In this document: piece by piece, positions 37,680 to 52,129 of the stretch
Layout: each line of letters begins with the position of its first letter
Numbering within the stretch: the stretch's first letter is position 1
DNA from: Pectobacterium colocasium
GTDB taxonomy: Bacteria; Pseudomonadota; Gammaproteobacteria; Enterobacterales; Enterobacteriaceae
Length of the DNA: 64,000 nucleotides
Assembly: GCF_020181655.1 (NCBI RefSeq)
Contig: NZ_CP084032.1
Location: 3,720,001-3,784,000 of the forward strand
Reading direction: 5' to 3'
The notes under the pieces: generated by a model
Seen by the model: only the letters and a program-made list of their open reading frames with translations
Told to the model about the DNA's origin: nothing
Database searches by the model: none
Translations under genes and position numbers: made by a program

Positions 37680-40328
37680 ATGAGCCAGCGCGGATTGGAA
37701 GCACTGTTACGCCCTAAGTCTATTGCCGTTCTCGGCGCATCAGAAAAGCCGGGACGAGCCGGTTTTCTGATGATGAAAAACCTGCTGGACGGCCATTTCA
37801 GCGGCCCTGTGCTGCCCGTTACGCCGAAATATCGCGCGGTTTGCGGCGTGCTGGCCTATCCGACAGTCACCAGCCTGCCGATGACACCCGACCTTGCCGT
37901 GATCTGTACCAACGCGAGCCGTAATCTGACGCTGTTAGAGGAACTGGGGCAAAAGGGCTGCAAAACCGTCATTATTCTCTCCGCGCCGCCGGCCCAGTTC
38001 AGCGAATTAAAGGCCTGCGCCGTGCGCTATCACATGCGCTTGCTTGGCCCCAACAGCTTAGGACTACTCGCGCCCTGGCAAGGCCTGAATGCCAGTTTCT
38101 CGCCAGTACCGATTATGAAAGGCAAACTGGCATTTATCTCGCAGTCGGCCGCCGTTTCTAACACGATACTGGATTGGGCGCAGCAGCGCGGTATTGGCTT
38201 TTCCTATTTTATCGCCTTGGGCGACAGCCTGGATATTGATGTCGACGACCTGCTCGATTTTCTGGCACGCGATGGCAAAACCAGCGCGATTCTGCTGCAC
38301 CTGGAACACATTAGCGATGCACGCCGCTTCCTTTCCGCCTCTCGGAGCGCCTCCCGAAATAAACCGATATTGGTGATCAAAAGCGGGCGCAGCCAGCAGG
38401 CACAGCAACTACTGAATGACCAGCGCCACGGTCTGGATGCCGCCTATGATGCAGCCATTCAACGAGCAGGCTTGCTGCGAGTACGGGATACGCATGAGCT
38501 GTTTTCCGCAGTGGAAACCTTAAGCCACCTGCGACCGCTACGCGGTGAACGCTTGATGCTAGTGAGCAACGGCGCATCACCGGCCGCACAGGCACTGGAT
38601 CAGCTTCTCAGCCGGCAAGGCAAACTGGCACAGCTCAGCGAGGCGACCCGTCAAGCGCTACAGGAAGCATTGCCGCAGACCGTTACTATCGGTAATCCGC
38701 TCGATCTGCGTGATGATGCGACAGCCGCTCGCTATCAGGCAGCGATTTCGGTCCTACTGGACAGTGACGACGTCGATGCGCTCTTGATCATTCACGCGCC
38801 CAGCGCTGCCGCCCCCAGCACCGAAAGCGCTGCCCAACTGATTACGCTCTTTCAACAACATCCGCGTGGGAAAAGAATTACGCTACTGACCAACTGGTGT
38901 GGCGAATTCTCCTCGCAGGAAGCACGGCGCTTATTTAATGACGCTGGCATTCCGACCTATCGCACGCCAGAAGGCGCGGTAACCGCCTTTATGCATATCG
39001 TCGAATATCGGCGTAATCAGAAACAGTTAAAGGAAACCCCAGCGCTGCCGCTGGATTTGGGCATCAACGCCAGTCAGGCACATGCGCTAATTCATCAGGC
39101 ACTGTCAGATGGCGTCACTCAGCTCGATACGCATGAAGTTCAGCCAATTCTGCAAGCCTATGGTTTAAATACCTTACCCACCTGGATTGCTGGCGACAGT
39201 GCAGAAGCCGTCCATATTGCCGAGCAGATTGGCTACCCGGTCGCGATTAAGCTGAGATCGCCAGATATTCCGCATAAATCGGAAGTGCAGGGCGTCATGC
39301 TATACCTGCGAACCGCCAGAGAAGTCCAGCAGGCGGCAGATGCCATTCTTGACCGGGTGAAACGTACCTATCCGCAGGCGCGTATTTACGGCCTGTTGGT
39401 ACAAAGCATGGCAAATCGCGCCGGTGCGCAGGAACTCAGGATTGCCGTCGAACAAGACCCCGTTTTCGGCCCGCTGATTATGTTGGGCGAAGGCGGCGTT
39501 GAGTGGCGAGAACAACAGGCTGCCGTCGCCCTGCCTCCGCTGAATATGACGCTGGCTCGCTATCTGGTGCTGCAAGCCGTGAAAGGTGGCAAGATTCGTG
39601 AATACAGCGCGTTGCGCCCGCTGGATATTCCCGCGCTCAGCCGCTTGCTGGTTCAGGTTTCTAACCTGATTCTCGACTGCCCTGAAATTTCCCGACTAGA
39701 CATTCACCCCTTGCTGGCGTCCGGGGATGCGTTCACGCTGCTGGACGTCACGCTGCATCTAACACCGTTCAGTGGCGATCCCCAATCAAGGCTGGCAATC
39801 CGCCCCTACCCACATGAACTGGAAGAAACGGTCATCCTCAAAAATAGTGATACCTGCCTGTTTCGGCCGATTTTGCCGGAAGACGAACCGCTGCTCAGCT
39901 CGTTCATCGCAAGGGTGACAAAAGAAGACCTGTATTACCGTTATTTCAGCGAAATTAATGAATTTACTCACGAAGACTTAGCCAATATGACGCAAATTGA
40001 CTACGATCGTGAGATGGCATTTGTTGCCGTACGCCAGCTCGGTGAGGAAACAGAGATTATTGGCGTGACGCGCGCAATTTCCGACCCGGATAATACGGAC
40101 GCGGAATTTGCCGTGCTGGTACGCTCCGATCTAAAAGGGCTGGGCCTTGGCAGACGGTTGTTAGAAAAGCTGATCGATTACGCACGGGCGCACGGTCTCT
40201 CTCGCTTGACCGGCATTACCATGCCGCATAATCAAGGCATGATCCAGCTGTCCAAAAAGCTCGGTTTTCATATCGACGTGCAATTAGAAGAGGGTATTGT
40301 GACGCTGGACTTGCCGCTGAAAGACTGA
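37680..40328 (+). CDS. patZ: Protein lysine acetyltransferase (Pat/YfiQ)
   Basis: The 882-residue enzyme has an N-terminal ADP-forming acyl-CoA synthetase-like part: a CoA-binding domain (SIAVLGASEKPGRAGF) and an ATP-grasp-like region (KLRSPDIPHKSEVQGV). The C-terminal GNAT acetyltransferase domain spans about 720-880 (LGLGRRLLEKLIDYARAHG). In Salmonella and E. coli it acetylates metabolic enzymes such as acetyl-CoA synthetase. It follows tapT with a 33-base gap. Confidence 0.95.
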   Translation: MSQRGLEALLRPKSIAVLGASEKPGRAGFLMMKNLLDGHFSGPVLPVTPKYRAVCGVLAYPTVTSLPMTPDLAVICTNASRNLTLLEELGQKGCKTVIILSAPPAQFSELKACAVRYHMRLLGPNSLGLLAPWQGLNASFSPVPIMKGKLAFISQSAAVSNTILDWAQQRGIGFSYFIALGDSLDIDVDDLLDFLARDGKTSAILLHLEHISDARRFLSASRSASRNKPILVIKSGRSQQAQQLLNDQRHGLDAAYDAAIQRAGLLRVRDTHELFSAVETLSHLRPLRGERLMLVSNGASPAAQALDQLLSRQGKLAQLSEATRQALQEALPQTVTIGNPLDLRDDATAARYQAAISVLLDSDDVDALLIIHAPSAAAPSTESAAQLITLFQQHPRGKRITLLTNWCGEFSSQEARRLFNDAGIPTYRTPEGAVTAFMHIVEYRRNQKQLKETPALPLDLGINASQAHALIHQALSDGVTQLDTHEVQPILQAYGLNTLPTWIAGDSAEAVHIAEQIGYPVAIKLRSPDIPHKSEVQGVMLYLRTAREVQQAADAILDRVKRTYPQARIYGLLVQSMANRAGAQELRIAVEQDPVFGPLIMLGEGGVEWREQQAAVALPPLNMTLARYLVLQAVKGGKIREYSALRPLDIPALSRLLVQVSNLILDCPEISRLDIHPLLASGDAFTLLDVTLHLTPFSGDPQSRLAIRPYPHELEETVILKNSDTCLFRPILPEDEPLLSSFIARVTKEDLYYRYFSEINEFTHEDLANMTQIDYDREMAFVAVRQLGEETEIIGVTRAISDPDNTDAEFAVLVRSDLKGLGLGRRLLEKLIDYARAHGLSRLTGITMPHNQGMIQLSKKLGFHIDVQLEEGIVTLDLPLKD

Positions 40329-40517
40329 TCGCACGACGTGACATGGCTCTTGCCGCGGGAATTGTTATCACAAAACAGGGTCACAACAGCCGGAAAGTAA
40401 TGGTATTATCGCCCATTCGGCTACTCCTTAACTTTTGATAATGACCAGAAGGTCATATACCCTAGTGCAGCTCGAAGTATGGTGGGTATAAACTGATGAG
40501 AGAAGAAACGCACTGTG

Positions 40518-41873
40518 ATGCTGTCAAATTTTAAACGCAATAAATACCAACAGCACCTTGCACAACTGCCCAGAATCCCTCAGAACGCAGATGATGTTCA
40601 GACGTTGCATTCGCCTGAGCTTTTCCGCACGACGCTGATTAACGCCATTTTGAGCGCTAAAAAGCGCGTCTATATCGTGGCGTTGTATCTTGAACGTGAC
40701 GATGGCGGCATGGGGATTCTATCCGCAATTTATGAAGCCAAACGGCAGTGTCCAGAGCTGGATGTCCGTGTTTTGGTAGACTGGCATCGTGCTCAGCGTG
40801 GCAGGATCGGCGCAGCGGCAGAAAATACCAATGCCGATTGGTACTGCGACATGGCGAAAAAACATCCAGACACGCATTTCCCTATCTATGGTATTCCAGT
40901 CAACACGCGCGAAGCGTTGGGCGTGCTGCACCTGAAAGGGTTCATTGTCGATGACACGGTCATCTATAGCGGAGCCAGCCTGAATGATGTTTATCTGCAT
41001 CAGCATCAGAAGTACCGCTATGATCGCTATCAGCTGATCCATAATCCGGTATTGGCTGATACGATGGTGCAATACATCCAGACAATGCTGTCGGCACCGG
41101 CAGTGCAGCGGTTGGATCATACTGATCGCCCGAAGAGTCTGGAAATCAAAAATGATATCAAGCAGTTCCGCCAAGCGTTACGCACCGCCAGTTATCAGGC
41201 CCCGGAACACCGTGCGGATGTGAATGAATTAACCGTCACACCATTGGTCGGACTGGGAAAGCAAAGCCCGCTGAATAAGACCATACATCACCTGATGTAT
41301 TGCGCTGATGAGCATCTGGTCATCTGTACCCCTTATTTCAATCTGCCAGCACTGCTGGTCAGAAATATCATCAGGCTATTGCGGGACGGCAAGAAAGTAG
41401 AAATTATTATTGGCGATAAGACCGCTAACGATTTCTATATTCCAGAAGACCAGCCTTTCAAAATCATCGGTGCACTACCCTATCTCTATGAGATTAACCT
41501 GCGACGCTTCCTGAGCCGTCTGGAACGCTACATTGAGAATCAGCAGCTTGTTGTGCGGTTATGGAAAGACGGCGACAACAGCTTCCACCTGAAAGGCATG
41601 TGGATCGATGACAAATGGCAACTGCTGACGGGGAATAACCTTAATCCTCGCGCATGGCGTCTGGATCTGGAAAACGCCATCCTGATTCACGATCCTCAGC
41701 AGGTTTTATTACAGCAACGTCTGGACGAACTGGATAAAATCAGAACGCATACCCACATCGTAAAAAGCTATATGGAACTGGAAAGCATCGCGCAATATCC
41801 GGTGAAAGTCCGTAAGCTAATACGACGCCTGCGCCGTATTCGTATCGATCGGCTCATCAGTCGCATTCTCTAA
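40518..41873 (+). CDS. pssA: CDP-diacylglycerol-serine O-phosphatidyltransferase
   Basis: This peripheral membrane enzyme makes phosphatidylserine, the precursor of phosphatidylethanolamine. The phospholipase D-type motifs HxKxxxxD appear twice: His138/Lys140/Asp145 (HLKGFIVDD) and a second HLKGMWIDD. The basic C terminus KLIRRLRRIRIDRLISRIL matches E. coli. I chose the ATG at 40518, since the family starts MLSxFKRNK; a GTG immediately precedes it. The protein has 451 residues. Confidence 0.96.
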   Translation: MLSNFKRNKYQQHLAQLPRIPQNADDVQTLHSPELFRTTLINAILSAKKRVYIVALYLERDDGGMGILSAIYEAKRQCPELDVRVLVDWHRAQRGRIGAAAENTNADWYCDMAKKHPDTHFPIYGIPVNTREALGVLHLKGFIVDDTVIYSGASLNDVYLHQHQKYRYDRYQLIHNPVLADTMVQYIQTMLSAPAVQRLDHTDRPKSLEIKNDIKQFRQALRTASYQAPEHRADVNELTVTPLVGLGKQSPLNKTIHHLMYCADEHLVICTPYFNLPALLVRNIIRLLRDGKKVEIIIGDKTANDFYIPEDQPFKIIGALPYLYEINLRRFLSRLERYIENQQLVVRLWKDGDNSFHLKGMWIDDKWQLLTGNNLNPRAWRLDLENAILIHDPQQVLLQQRLDELDKIRTHTHIVKSYMELESIAQYPVKVRKLIRRLRRIRIDRLISRIL

Positions 41874-41891
41874 GACTCACGCTATACTTTG

Positions 41892-41917
41892 AAAAACCTC
41901 GGCTTCCGGGGTTTTTT
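41892..41917 (+). terminator. Terminator of pssA
   Basis: AACCTCGG pairs with CCGGGGTT around CTT and is followed by TTTT. It lies about 20 bases after the pssA stop and before yfiM. Confidence 0.8.
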
Positions 41918-41937
41918 ATTATCTCTGGGGAGGCTCT

Positions 41938-42261
41938 ATGCGCTTACTGTGCGTCGCCGCAATAATTTGCTGCTCTGGATGCAGTCACATCGCGCAAGAT
42001 CGCTGGACAGGCCAGGATAAAGCCCAACATTTTCTCGCCTCAGCCGCCATCAGCGCCGCCGGATATGAATATGGCACGCATCAGCGCTGGAGTTCAGATC
42101 GTAGCGGCGGATTCGGCATTATGTTGTCAATCAGCATGGGGATGGCAAAAGAGCTTTATGATAGCCGAGAAGGCGGAACGGGCTGGAGCTGGCAAGATCT
42201 TGTTTGGGATATAGCCGGTGCCACCACCGGCTATGCACTATGGCAATTATCTGAACACTAA
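41938..42261 (+). CDS. yfiM: YfiM family lipoprotein
   Basis: The 107-residue protein has a short signal with a lipobox-like CCSGC (Cys15), then [20 protein letters not shown] and [19 protein letters not shown], as in E. coli YfiM. The function is unknown. The gene lies between pssA and kgtP as in E. coli, and its stop codon overlaps the kgtP stop on the other strand. Confidence 0.9.
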   Translation: MRLLCVAAIICCSGCSHIAQDRWTGQDKAQHFLASAAISAAGYEYGTHQRWSSDRSGGFGIMLSISMGMAKELYDSREGGTGWSWQDLVWDIAGATTGYALWQLSEH

Positions 42262-43538
42262 AGCTTCATCCCTTTGCCTTTACGGTGCAACGTTAGCGAT
42301 ACAATAAACGCAATCGCTCCCATTCCTGATACGTACCAGAAGAAAGCCGTTTCCATACCAAACGATTTCAGCGAAAGCGCAACATATTCAGCCGAACCAC
42401 CAAACAAGGCATTCGCCACGGCATAAGATAAACCAACGCCTAACGCACGGACTTCAGGCGGGAACATTTCTGCTTTTAAAATACCGCTAATGGACGTGTA
42501 GAAACTGACAATAATCAGTGAAAGCATCACCAGCGCGAAAGCAATGACAGGGCTAGTCACACTCTGTAGCACCGTCAGAATAGGCACCGTCAGCAGTGCC
42601 GCAAGCCCACCGAAGAAAAGCATTGAACTACGCCGCCCAATCTTATCCGACAGCGCGCCAAAGAACGGTTGCAGCAGCATAAAAATGAACAGGGCGAGAG
42701 TCATTAACCCACTCGCCGTTTTCGCATGCATTCCCGCCGTATTCACCAGATATTTTTGCATGTAAGTGGTAAACGTATAAAAGGCTAAGGAACCACCGGC
42801 AGTAAAACCCAGTACGGTAATAAAGGCGCGGCGATGTTTCCACAGCCCCGCAAGAGAACCAGCATCTTTATGTTCGCGAGTCGTTTTATCCGATGTTTCA
42901 TTCAAAGAGCGGCGTAAATAAAGCGCCACAATCGCCAAAATAGCACCGAGAGCAAAAGGAATACGCCATCCCCACGCATGCAAATCCTCATCACTCAGAA
43001 TCTGCTGCAAGATTACAACAACTAACAGTGCCAGCAATTGGCCTCCAATCAGCGTGACATATTGAAAAGACGCATAGAATCCCTTTCTTCCCTCAACGGC
43101 AACCTCACTCATATATGTTGCACTGGTACCATATTCTCCACCGACGGAAAGACCTTGAAATAAGCGAGCTAATAACAATAAAAAGGGAGCCCAGGTACCA
43201 ATAGTTTCATATCCCGGCAAACATGCAATAACCAGCGATCCAAGACACATCATGCAAACCGAAATTAGCATTGAATTTTTACGACCATGCTTGTCTGCAA
43301 TGTAACCGAAAAGCCAACCGCCTATCGGTCTCATTAAAAAGCCTGCTGCAAAAACCCCTGCGGTTTGTAGTAATTGAGTGGTGGTATTTCCCGAAGGGAA
43401 AAAGATATGGGCAAAATAGATTGAGCAAAAGGAATAAACATAAAAATCAAACCACTCAACCAAATTACCCGATGAAGCGCCAACTATAGCTCGGATACGC
43501 TGACGCGCATCTTTCGCATTTTCCGTTAGATCAGTCAT
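42258..43538 (-). CDS. kgtP: Alpha-ketoglutarate/proton symporter
   Basis: This metabolite:H+ symporter of the major facilitator superfamily has 426 residues and twelve helices. [31 protein letters not shown] and [21 protein letters not shown] are the family signatures. It matches E. coli KgtP, which takes up 2-oxoglutarate. As in E. coli K-12 it sits beside the distal end of an rRNA operon. The 262-base upstream gap probably holds its promoter and the rrn terminator. Confidence 0.95.
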   Translation of the reverse strand: MTDLTENAKDARQRIRAIVGASSGNLVEWFDFYVYSFCSIYFAHIFFPSGNTTTQLLQTAGVFAAGFLMRPIGGWLFGYIADKHGRKNSMLISVCMMCLGSLVIACLPGYETIGTWAPFLLLLARLFQGLSVGGEYGTSATYMSEVAVEGRKGFYASFQYVTLIGGQLLALLVVVILQQILSDEDLHAWGWRIPFALGAILAIVALYLRRSLNETSDKTTREHKDAGSLAGLWKHRRAFITVLGFTAGGSLAFYTFTTYMQKYLVNTAGMHAKTASGLMTLALFIFMLLQPFFGALSDKIGRRSSMLFFGGLAALLTVPILTVLQSVTSPVIAFALVMLSLIIVSFYTSISGILKAEMFPPEVRALGVGLSYAVANALFGGSAEYVALSLKSFGMETAFFWYVSGMGAIAFIVSLTLHRKGKGMKL

Positions 43539-43800
43539 CCTATTTTATTCTCCTGTTTTTCTGGGCATAAAACGATGCCCGCTATAGTAAAGCAGCACTT
43601 AAACTTTGAGGCAAAAAGTTCCTGATTGTAATAATTTATTAATGTAACAACGCAGGCAGCACTTTTAATTATTCGTAAATGAAACAGGGATAAATAAAGC
43701 AGATATAAACAGAACGTTATTATGAGGAGAGTTAATAAGAAGATAAGTAGAGTTTATTCAGATAAAGGAAACGAGCCAGTATTCCAAAATAGAAATAAAC

Positions 43801-43830
43801 AAAAGGCCATCCTTAACAGGATGGCCTTTT
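43801..43830 (-). terminator. Terminator of the rRNA operon
   Basis: AAAAGGCCATCC pairs with GGATGGCCTTTT around six bases, about 12 bases after the distal 5S gene on the minus strand. Confidence 0.92.
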
Positions 43831-43841
43831 GTCTTAATTGA

Positions 43842-43960
43842 TACCTGGCAGTTCCCTACTCTCACATGGGGAAGCCCCACACTACCATCGGCGCTACGGC
43901 GTTTCACTTCTGAGTTCGGCATGGGGTCAGGTGGGACCACCGCGCTATCGCCGCCAGATA
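43842..43960 (-). rRNA. rrf: 5S ribosomal RNA, distal copy
   Basis: This copy matches the proximal 5S gene throughout its core but differs at both ends. It begins TATCTGGCGG instead of TGCCTGGCGG and ends CCAGGTA instead of CCAGGCA. The changes keep helix I paired (G-C to A-T, and C-G to T-G). It lies beyond tRNA-Thr, as in E. coli rrnD. The exact ends are estimated to within one or two bases. Confidence 0.95.
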
Positions 43961-43995
43961 AATTCTTTTTTAAGCCGAACATTAACCCAAATAAC

Positions 43996-44071
43996 TGGTG
44001 CTGATACCCAGAGTCGAACTGGGGACCTCACCCTTACCAAGGGTGCGCTCTACCAACTGAGCCATATCAGC
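43996..44071 (-). tRNA. tRNA-Thr (GGT)
   Basis: The 76-nt gene starts GCTGATATGGCTCAG, has anticodon GGT in CTTGGTAAG, the T-loop GTTCGAC and an encoded CCA end. It lies between the two 5S genes in the rrn transcript, like thrV of E. coli rrnD. Confidence 0.97.
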
Positions 44072-44088
44072 GCACCTGTGTAATTTGA

Positions 44089-44207
44089 TGCCTGGCAGTT
44101 CCCTACTCTCACATGGGGAAGCCCCACACTACCATCGGCGCTACGGCGTTTCACTTCTGAGTTCGGCATGGGGTCAGGTGGGACCACCGCGCTATCGCCG
44201 CCAGGCA
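44089..44207 (-). rRNA. rrf: 5S ribosomal RNA, proximal copy
   Basis: This is a standard enterobacterial 5S RNA that begins TGCCTGGCGGC and ends GCCAGGCA, with helix I fully paired. It follows 23S by about 130 bases. Confidence 0.97.
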
Positions 44208-44337
44208 AATTCTGTTTCATTCCAACCGTCGCACTTTAGTCGCTTTCGCTTCTCTCTGCACAACCATCAGAACCAATCTTCGAACAAGCTGAGTATTGTT
44301 TTTTATGAGTCGCCTCACAAAACACCTTCGGTGTTGT

Positions 44338-47244
<2,907 letters not shown>

Positions 47245-47394
47245 TCACAACCCGAAGGTGTCTTTGATAAATCAAAGTCATCATCGTGCTGTGATTATTT
47301 GAGAGACTCATTGACAGACAGAATCATCACAACTCACCCGAAGGCAGTCATGCATGTTCAGCTGTCATGTTTCAATTTTCAGCTTGTTCCAGAT

Positions 47395-47405
47395 TGTTAA
47401 AGAGC
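47395..47405 (-). promoter_or_regulatory. boxA antitermination site in the 16S-23S spacer
   Basis: The minus strand reads GCTCTTTAACA, the boxA core used by the Nus antitermination complex, between tRNA-Ala and 23S. The same 11-mer occurs in the 16S leader. Confidence 0.85.
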
Positions 47406-47454
47406 AAAATACTTCGCAGCATACTGTTTCCAATACGCTCTGAAGTCTTTTTAA

Positions 47455-47530
47455 TGGTGGAGCTATGCGGGATCGAACCGCAGACCTCCTGCGTGCAAAG
47501 CAGGCGCTCTCCCAGCTGAGCTATAGCCCC
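47455..47530 (-). tRNA. tRNA-Ala (TGC)
   Basis: The 76-nt gene starts GGGGCTATAGCTCAG, has anticodon TGC in TTTGCAC and ends with encoded CCA. It lies in the 16S-23S spacer after tRNA-Ile, as in E. coli rrnA, rrnD and rrnH. Confidence 0.98.
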
Positions 47531-47572
47531 ATCGTTGCTTACAGATACCTTACATACCACTCACGGAAGAGT

Positions 47573-47649
<77 letters not shown>

Positions 47650-47722
47650 ATTAAGGTATTTCTGCTCGTTATTTTCATCAGACAATCTGTGTGAGCACTT
47701 CACTCAACCCACATCTTCTTGG

Positions 47723-49264
<1,542 letters not shown>

Positions 49265-49415
49265 AAGATTTGTTTGATTTGCTGAACTCGTCAGCGATGC
49301 TCAAAGAATTAGTCACTGTTTATTCGTAATGAATTTACTGTTGTTCACTCTTCAAGACTTTTTATATCGTCAAGATACGGTCTTGTGAGTGCCCACACAG
49401 ATTGTCTGATTAAAT

Positions 49416-49426
49416 TGTTAAAGAGC
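49416..49426 (-). promoter_or_regulatory. boxA in the rRNA leader
   Basis: GCTCTTTAACA on the minus strand is the antitermination boxA, between promoter P2 and 16S. Confidence 0.85.
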
Positions 49427-49463
49427 GTTGCGTTGCGGCCTTAACCACTTCGCGAGGTGGCGT

Positions 49464-49491
49464 ATGCTACACTTATCACCTGCAGAGTCAA
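49464..49491 (-). promoter_or_regulatory. rrn promoter P2
   Basis: On the minus strand TTGACT (49491-49486) and TAGCAT (49469-49464) are spaced by 16 bases. A GC-rich discriminator (CGCCACC) follows, as in stringently controlled promoters. Confidence 0.75.
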
Positions 49492-49565
49492 CGTTTATTT
49501 TAAAGCGTTTTCTCTTTCTTTATCGACCCGGTTGTGTGTTCACAGCGCCGTGTCGATGGAGGCGC

Positions 49566-49593
49566 ATTATAGGGAGCCAATTCAGAAGCGCAA
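49566..49593 (-). promoter_or_regulatory. rrn promoter P1
   Basis: On the minus strand TTGCGC (49593-49588), 16 bases, then TATAAT (49571-49566) followed by GCGCCTCC. The block CTCCCTATAATGCGCC matches E. coli rrn P1 promoters. The upstream AT-rich stretch could be an UP element. P1 lies about 50 bases after gmhB in the same direction. Confidence 0.85.
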
Positions 49594-49645
49594 GCAAATC
49601 TCGTAAAGTTTTTTCCGTTTGCGCATCTTTCATTCGTTCCGCTGG

Positions 49646-50209
49646 TTAAGTGCGCGTTTTTATCCATTTTGGCAGGTCTGCGAGGCTTTCCAACACGCTA
49701 TCAGCCAGCGTTTCGCCTTGTTCAGTAACAGGTTTGCCCGTGCGAACTAGCAGTTTGGTTCCTACCCCTGCACCAATTGCAGCCTGCATATCTTCTAATT
49801 TGTCACCCACCATATAAGACGCCGCCATATCAATGTGCAGATCGCGCTGTGCAGAAAGGAACATGCCTGGCTCAGGTTTACGACAATCACAAGTCTGGCG
49901 GTATTCATCTTCTCCTGCTTCAGGGTGATGCGGACAAAAGTAGATGCCATCCAGATCAACACCGCGATCTGCCAGCGACCAGTCCATCCACTCCGTCAGT
50001 TGCATAAACTGATCTTCTGTAAACTTGCCGCGGGCGATGCCGGACTGATTGGTCACAACAACTAGCACGAACCCCATGCTTTTCAACTCACGCATGGCAT
50101 CAATGACGCCATCAATAAATTGAAAATGGTCAATGTCATGAACATAACCGTGATCGACATTGATCGTGCCGTCACGATCAAGAAAAATTGCTGGAACGCT
50201 TTGTGCCAC
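49646..50209 (-). CDS. gmhB: D-glycero-beta-D-manno-heptose 1,7-bisphosphate 7-phosphatase
   Basis: This HAD phosphatase of lipopolysaccharide core heptose synthesis has 187 residues. The nucleophile motif is FLDRDGTIN (Asp11, Asp13), [11 protein letters not shown] is motif II, and the zinc-binding loop is [18 protein letters not shown]. In E. coli K-12 gmhB lies just upstream of rrnH and next to metN; the same neighbours are seen here. Confidence 0.96.
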   Translation of the reverse strand: MAQSVPAIFLDRDGTINVDHGYVHDIDHFQFIDGVIDAMRELKSMGFVLVVVTNQSGIARGKFTEDQFMQLTEWMDWSLADRGVDLDGIYFCPHHPEAGEDEYRQTCDCRKPEPGMFLSAQRDLHIDMAASYMVGDKLEDMQAAIGAGVGTKLLVRTGKPVTEQGETLADSVLESLADLPKWIKTRT

Positions 50210-50295
50210 TGACTTTGCTCCTGAATGGCCTAAATTACGCGGTAGTATCGCATGTTTTCACCCATAGGGAGAATGCAGAGCCGTGACAATCCAGA

Positions 50296-50326
50296 TTGAC
50301 TTAGACGTCTAGACGCCCTAACATCC
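50296..50326 (+). promoter_or_regulatory. metN promoter with MetJ operator
   Basis: TTGACT (50296-50301) and TAACAT (50319-50324) are spaced by 17 bases. The spacer is filled by the met boxes AGACGTCT (50303-50310, a perfect match) and AGACGCCC (50311-50318), with TAACATCC (50319-50326) as a third. MetJ with S-adenosylmethionine would block RNA polymerase directly. Confidence 0.85.
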
Positions 50327-50388
50327 ATTTCATATTCTGTTAATACAGAAACTGATTTATCCAGCCATAGGCACTCACGATAAAAAAT

Positions 50389-51420
50389 ATGATTGAACTT
50401 TCTAATATTACTAAGGTTTTTCAGCAAAACGGGCGGACCATTACCGCACTTGCTGATGTCAGCCTTCATGTTCCTACCGGGCAAATCTATGGTGTCATCG
50501 GCGCATCAGGCGCAGGTAAAAGTACACTCATCCGCTGCGTCAATTTATTGGAGCGCCCGACAGAAGGGAAAGTGCTGGTAGATGGACAAGAGCTGACCCA
50601 ACTGTCAGATAGCCAGTTGACGCGCGCGCGCCGTCAAATCGGCATGATTTTTCAGCACTTCAATTTGCTCTCTTCGCGCACCGTTTTTGGCAACATTGCG
50701 CTCCCTTTGGAATTAGATAACACGCCAAAAGCTGAGATTACCCAACGGGTCAATGAATTGTTGGATCTGGTTGGGCTGGCGGATAAGCACGACGTGTATC
50801 CCGCCAATCTATCCGGCGGACAAAAGCAGCGCGTCGCCATTGCCCGTGCGTTGGCCAGCAATCCCAAAGTTTTGCTGTGTGACGAAGCAACCAGCGCGTT
50901 GGATCCTGCAACCACCCGATCAATTCTTGAATTATTGAAAGATATCAATCGCCGTCTCGGGCTGACCATTCTTCTTATTACACATGAAATGGATGTGGTG
51001 AAACGCATTTGCGATCAGGTTGCGGTGATCAGCGACGGACGACTCATCGAACAGGACACGGTCAGCGAAGTCTTTTCACATCCGAAAACACCACTGGCAC
51101 AGAAGTTCATTCAGTCAACGCTACACCTGGACATCCCTGACGATTACCTTACCCGTCTGTCCCCCGACTCTCGCCCGGATACCACGCCGTTATTACGGAT
51201 GGAATTTACCGGCAAATCGGTAGATGCCCCGCTGCTCTCCGAGGTTGCTCGACGCTTTAACGTCAACAACAACATTATCAGTGCCCAGATGGATTATGCC
51301 GGTGGCGTCAAGTTCGGCATCATGCTGGCAGAAATGCACGGCAACGATGCGGATATCAAAGCCGCAATCCAATTCCTGCAGGAAAGTCACGTTACAATTG
51401 AGGTTCTGGGTTATGTCTGA
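50389..51420 (+). CDS. metN: Methionine ABC importer ATPase
   Basis: The 343-residue ATPase has Walker [10 protein letters not shown], signature LSGGQKQR and Walker [11 protein letters not shown]-terminal ACT-like domain (about 265-343) binds methionine and inhibits transport. The start at 50389 gives [11 protein letters not shown]. It overlaps metI by eight bases. Confidence 0.97.
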   Translation: MIELSNITKVFQQNGRTITALADVSLHVPTGQIYGVIGASGAGKSTLIRCVNLLERPTEGKVLVDGQELTQLSDSQLTRARRQIGMIFQHFNLLSSRTVFGNIALPLELDNTPKAEITQRVNELLDLVGLADKHDVYPANLSGGQKQRVAIARALASNPKVLLCDEATSALDPATTRSILELLKDINRRLGLTILLITHEMDVVKRICDQVAVISDGRLIEQDTVSEVFSHPKTPLAQKFIQSTLHLDIPDDYLTRLSPDSRPDTTPLLRMEFTGKSVDAPLLSEVARRFNVNNNIISAQMDYAGGVKFGIMLAEMHGNDADIKAAIQFLQESHVTIEVLGYV

Positions 51421-52066
51421 AGCAATGATGTGGTTAATGGCTAAGGGAATATGGGAAACCGTCGCAATGACGTTCGTTTCTGGTTTCTTTGGCTTTGTGC
51501 TTGGTTTACCCGTGGGAGTCTTATTGTATACCACGCGTCCAGGGCAGATTATCGCCAATCCAAAGCTCTACCGGACCGTTTCTGCACTGGTAAATATTTT
51601 CCGCTCGATTCCATTCATTATTCTGCTGGTATGGATGATTCCTTTCACTCGCATGATTGTTGGAACCTCCATTGGCCTGCAAGCGGCGATCGTTCCTCTC
51701 ACCGTCGGTGCCGCACCGTTTATTGCCCGCATGGTGGAAAACGCGCTGCTTGAAATTCCAACCGGCCTGATTGAAGCTGCCCGTGCAATGGGCGCAACGC
51801 CGATGCAAATCGTCAGAAAGATACTCCTGCCAGAAGCATTACCAGGCCTTATTAATGCCGCAACCATCACGCTAATCACGCTCGTAGGCTATTCTGCTAT
51901 GGGTGGAGCCGTGGGCGCAGGCGGCTTAGGTCAAATTGGTTATCAGTATGGTTATATTGGTTATAACGCGACGGTCATGAATACGGTATTAATATTACTG
52001 GTTGTTTTGGTGTACCTGATTCAATTCTGCGGCGACAGAGCAGTAAAAGCTGTCACACACAAGTAA
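51413..52066 (+). CDS. metI: Methionine ABC importer permease
   Basis: The 217-residue permease has five membrane segments and the EAA loop at [17 protein letters not shown]. The start at 51413 ([14 protein letters not shown]) matches the family, although the frame is open 63 codons further inside metN. It follows metN with an eight-base overlap. Confidence 0.96.
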   Translation: MSEAMMWLMAKGIWETVAMTFVSGFFGFVLGLPVGVLLYTTRPGQIIANPKLYRTVSALVNIFRSIPFIILLVWMIPFTRMIVGTSIGLQAAIVPLTVGAAPFIARMVENALLEIPTGLIEAARAMGATPMQIVRKILLPEALPGLINAATITLITLVGYSAMGGAVGAGGLGQIGYQYGYIGYNATVMNTVLILLVVLVYLIQFCGDRAVKAVTHK

Positions 52067-52129
52067 TCACCACAATACGCATTTGCCTGAAGGCATTTGC
52101 CAAGAGAATAGTTAATTAGGGGTAAGGAT

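Noticed and set aside
43996..44071. tRNA-Thr as an integration site for a genomic island
   Set aside because: The tRNA lies inside the rRNA transcript between two 5S genes, with no integrase gene or repeated tRNA end nearby.
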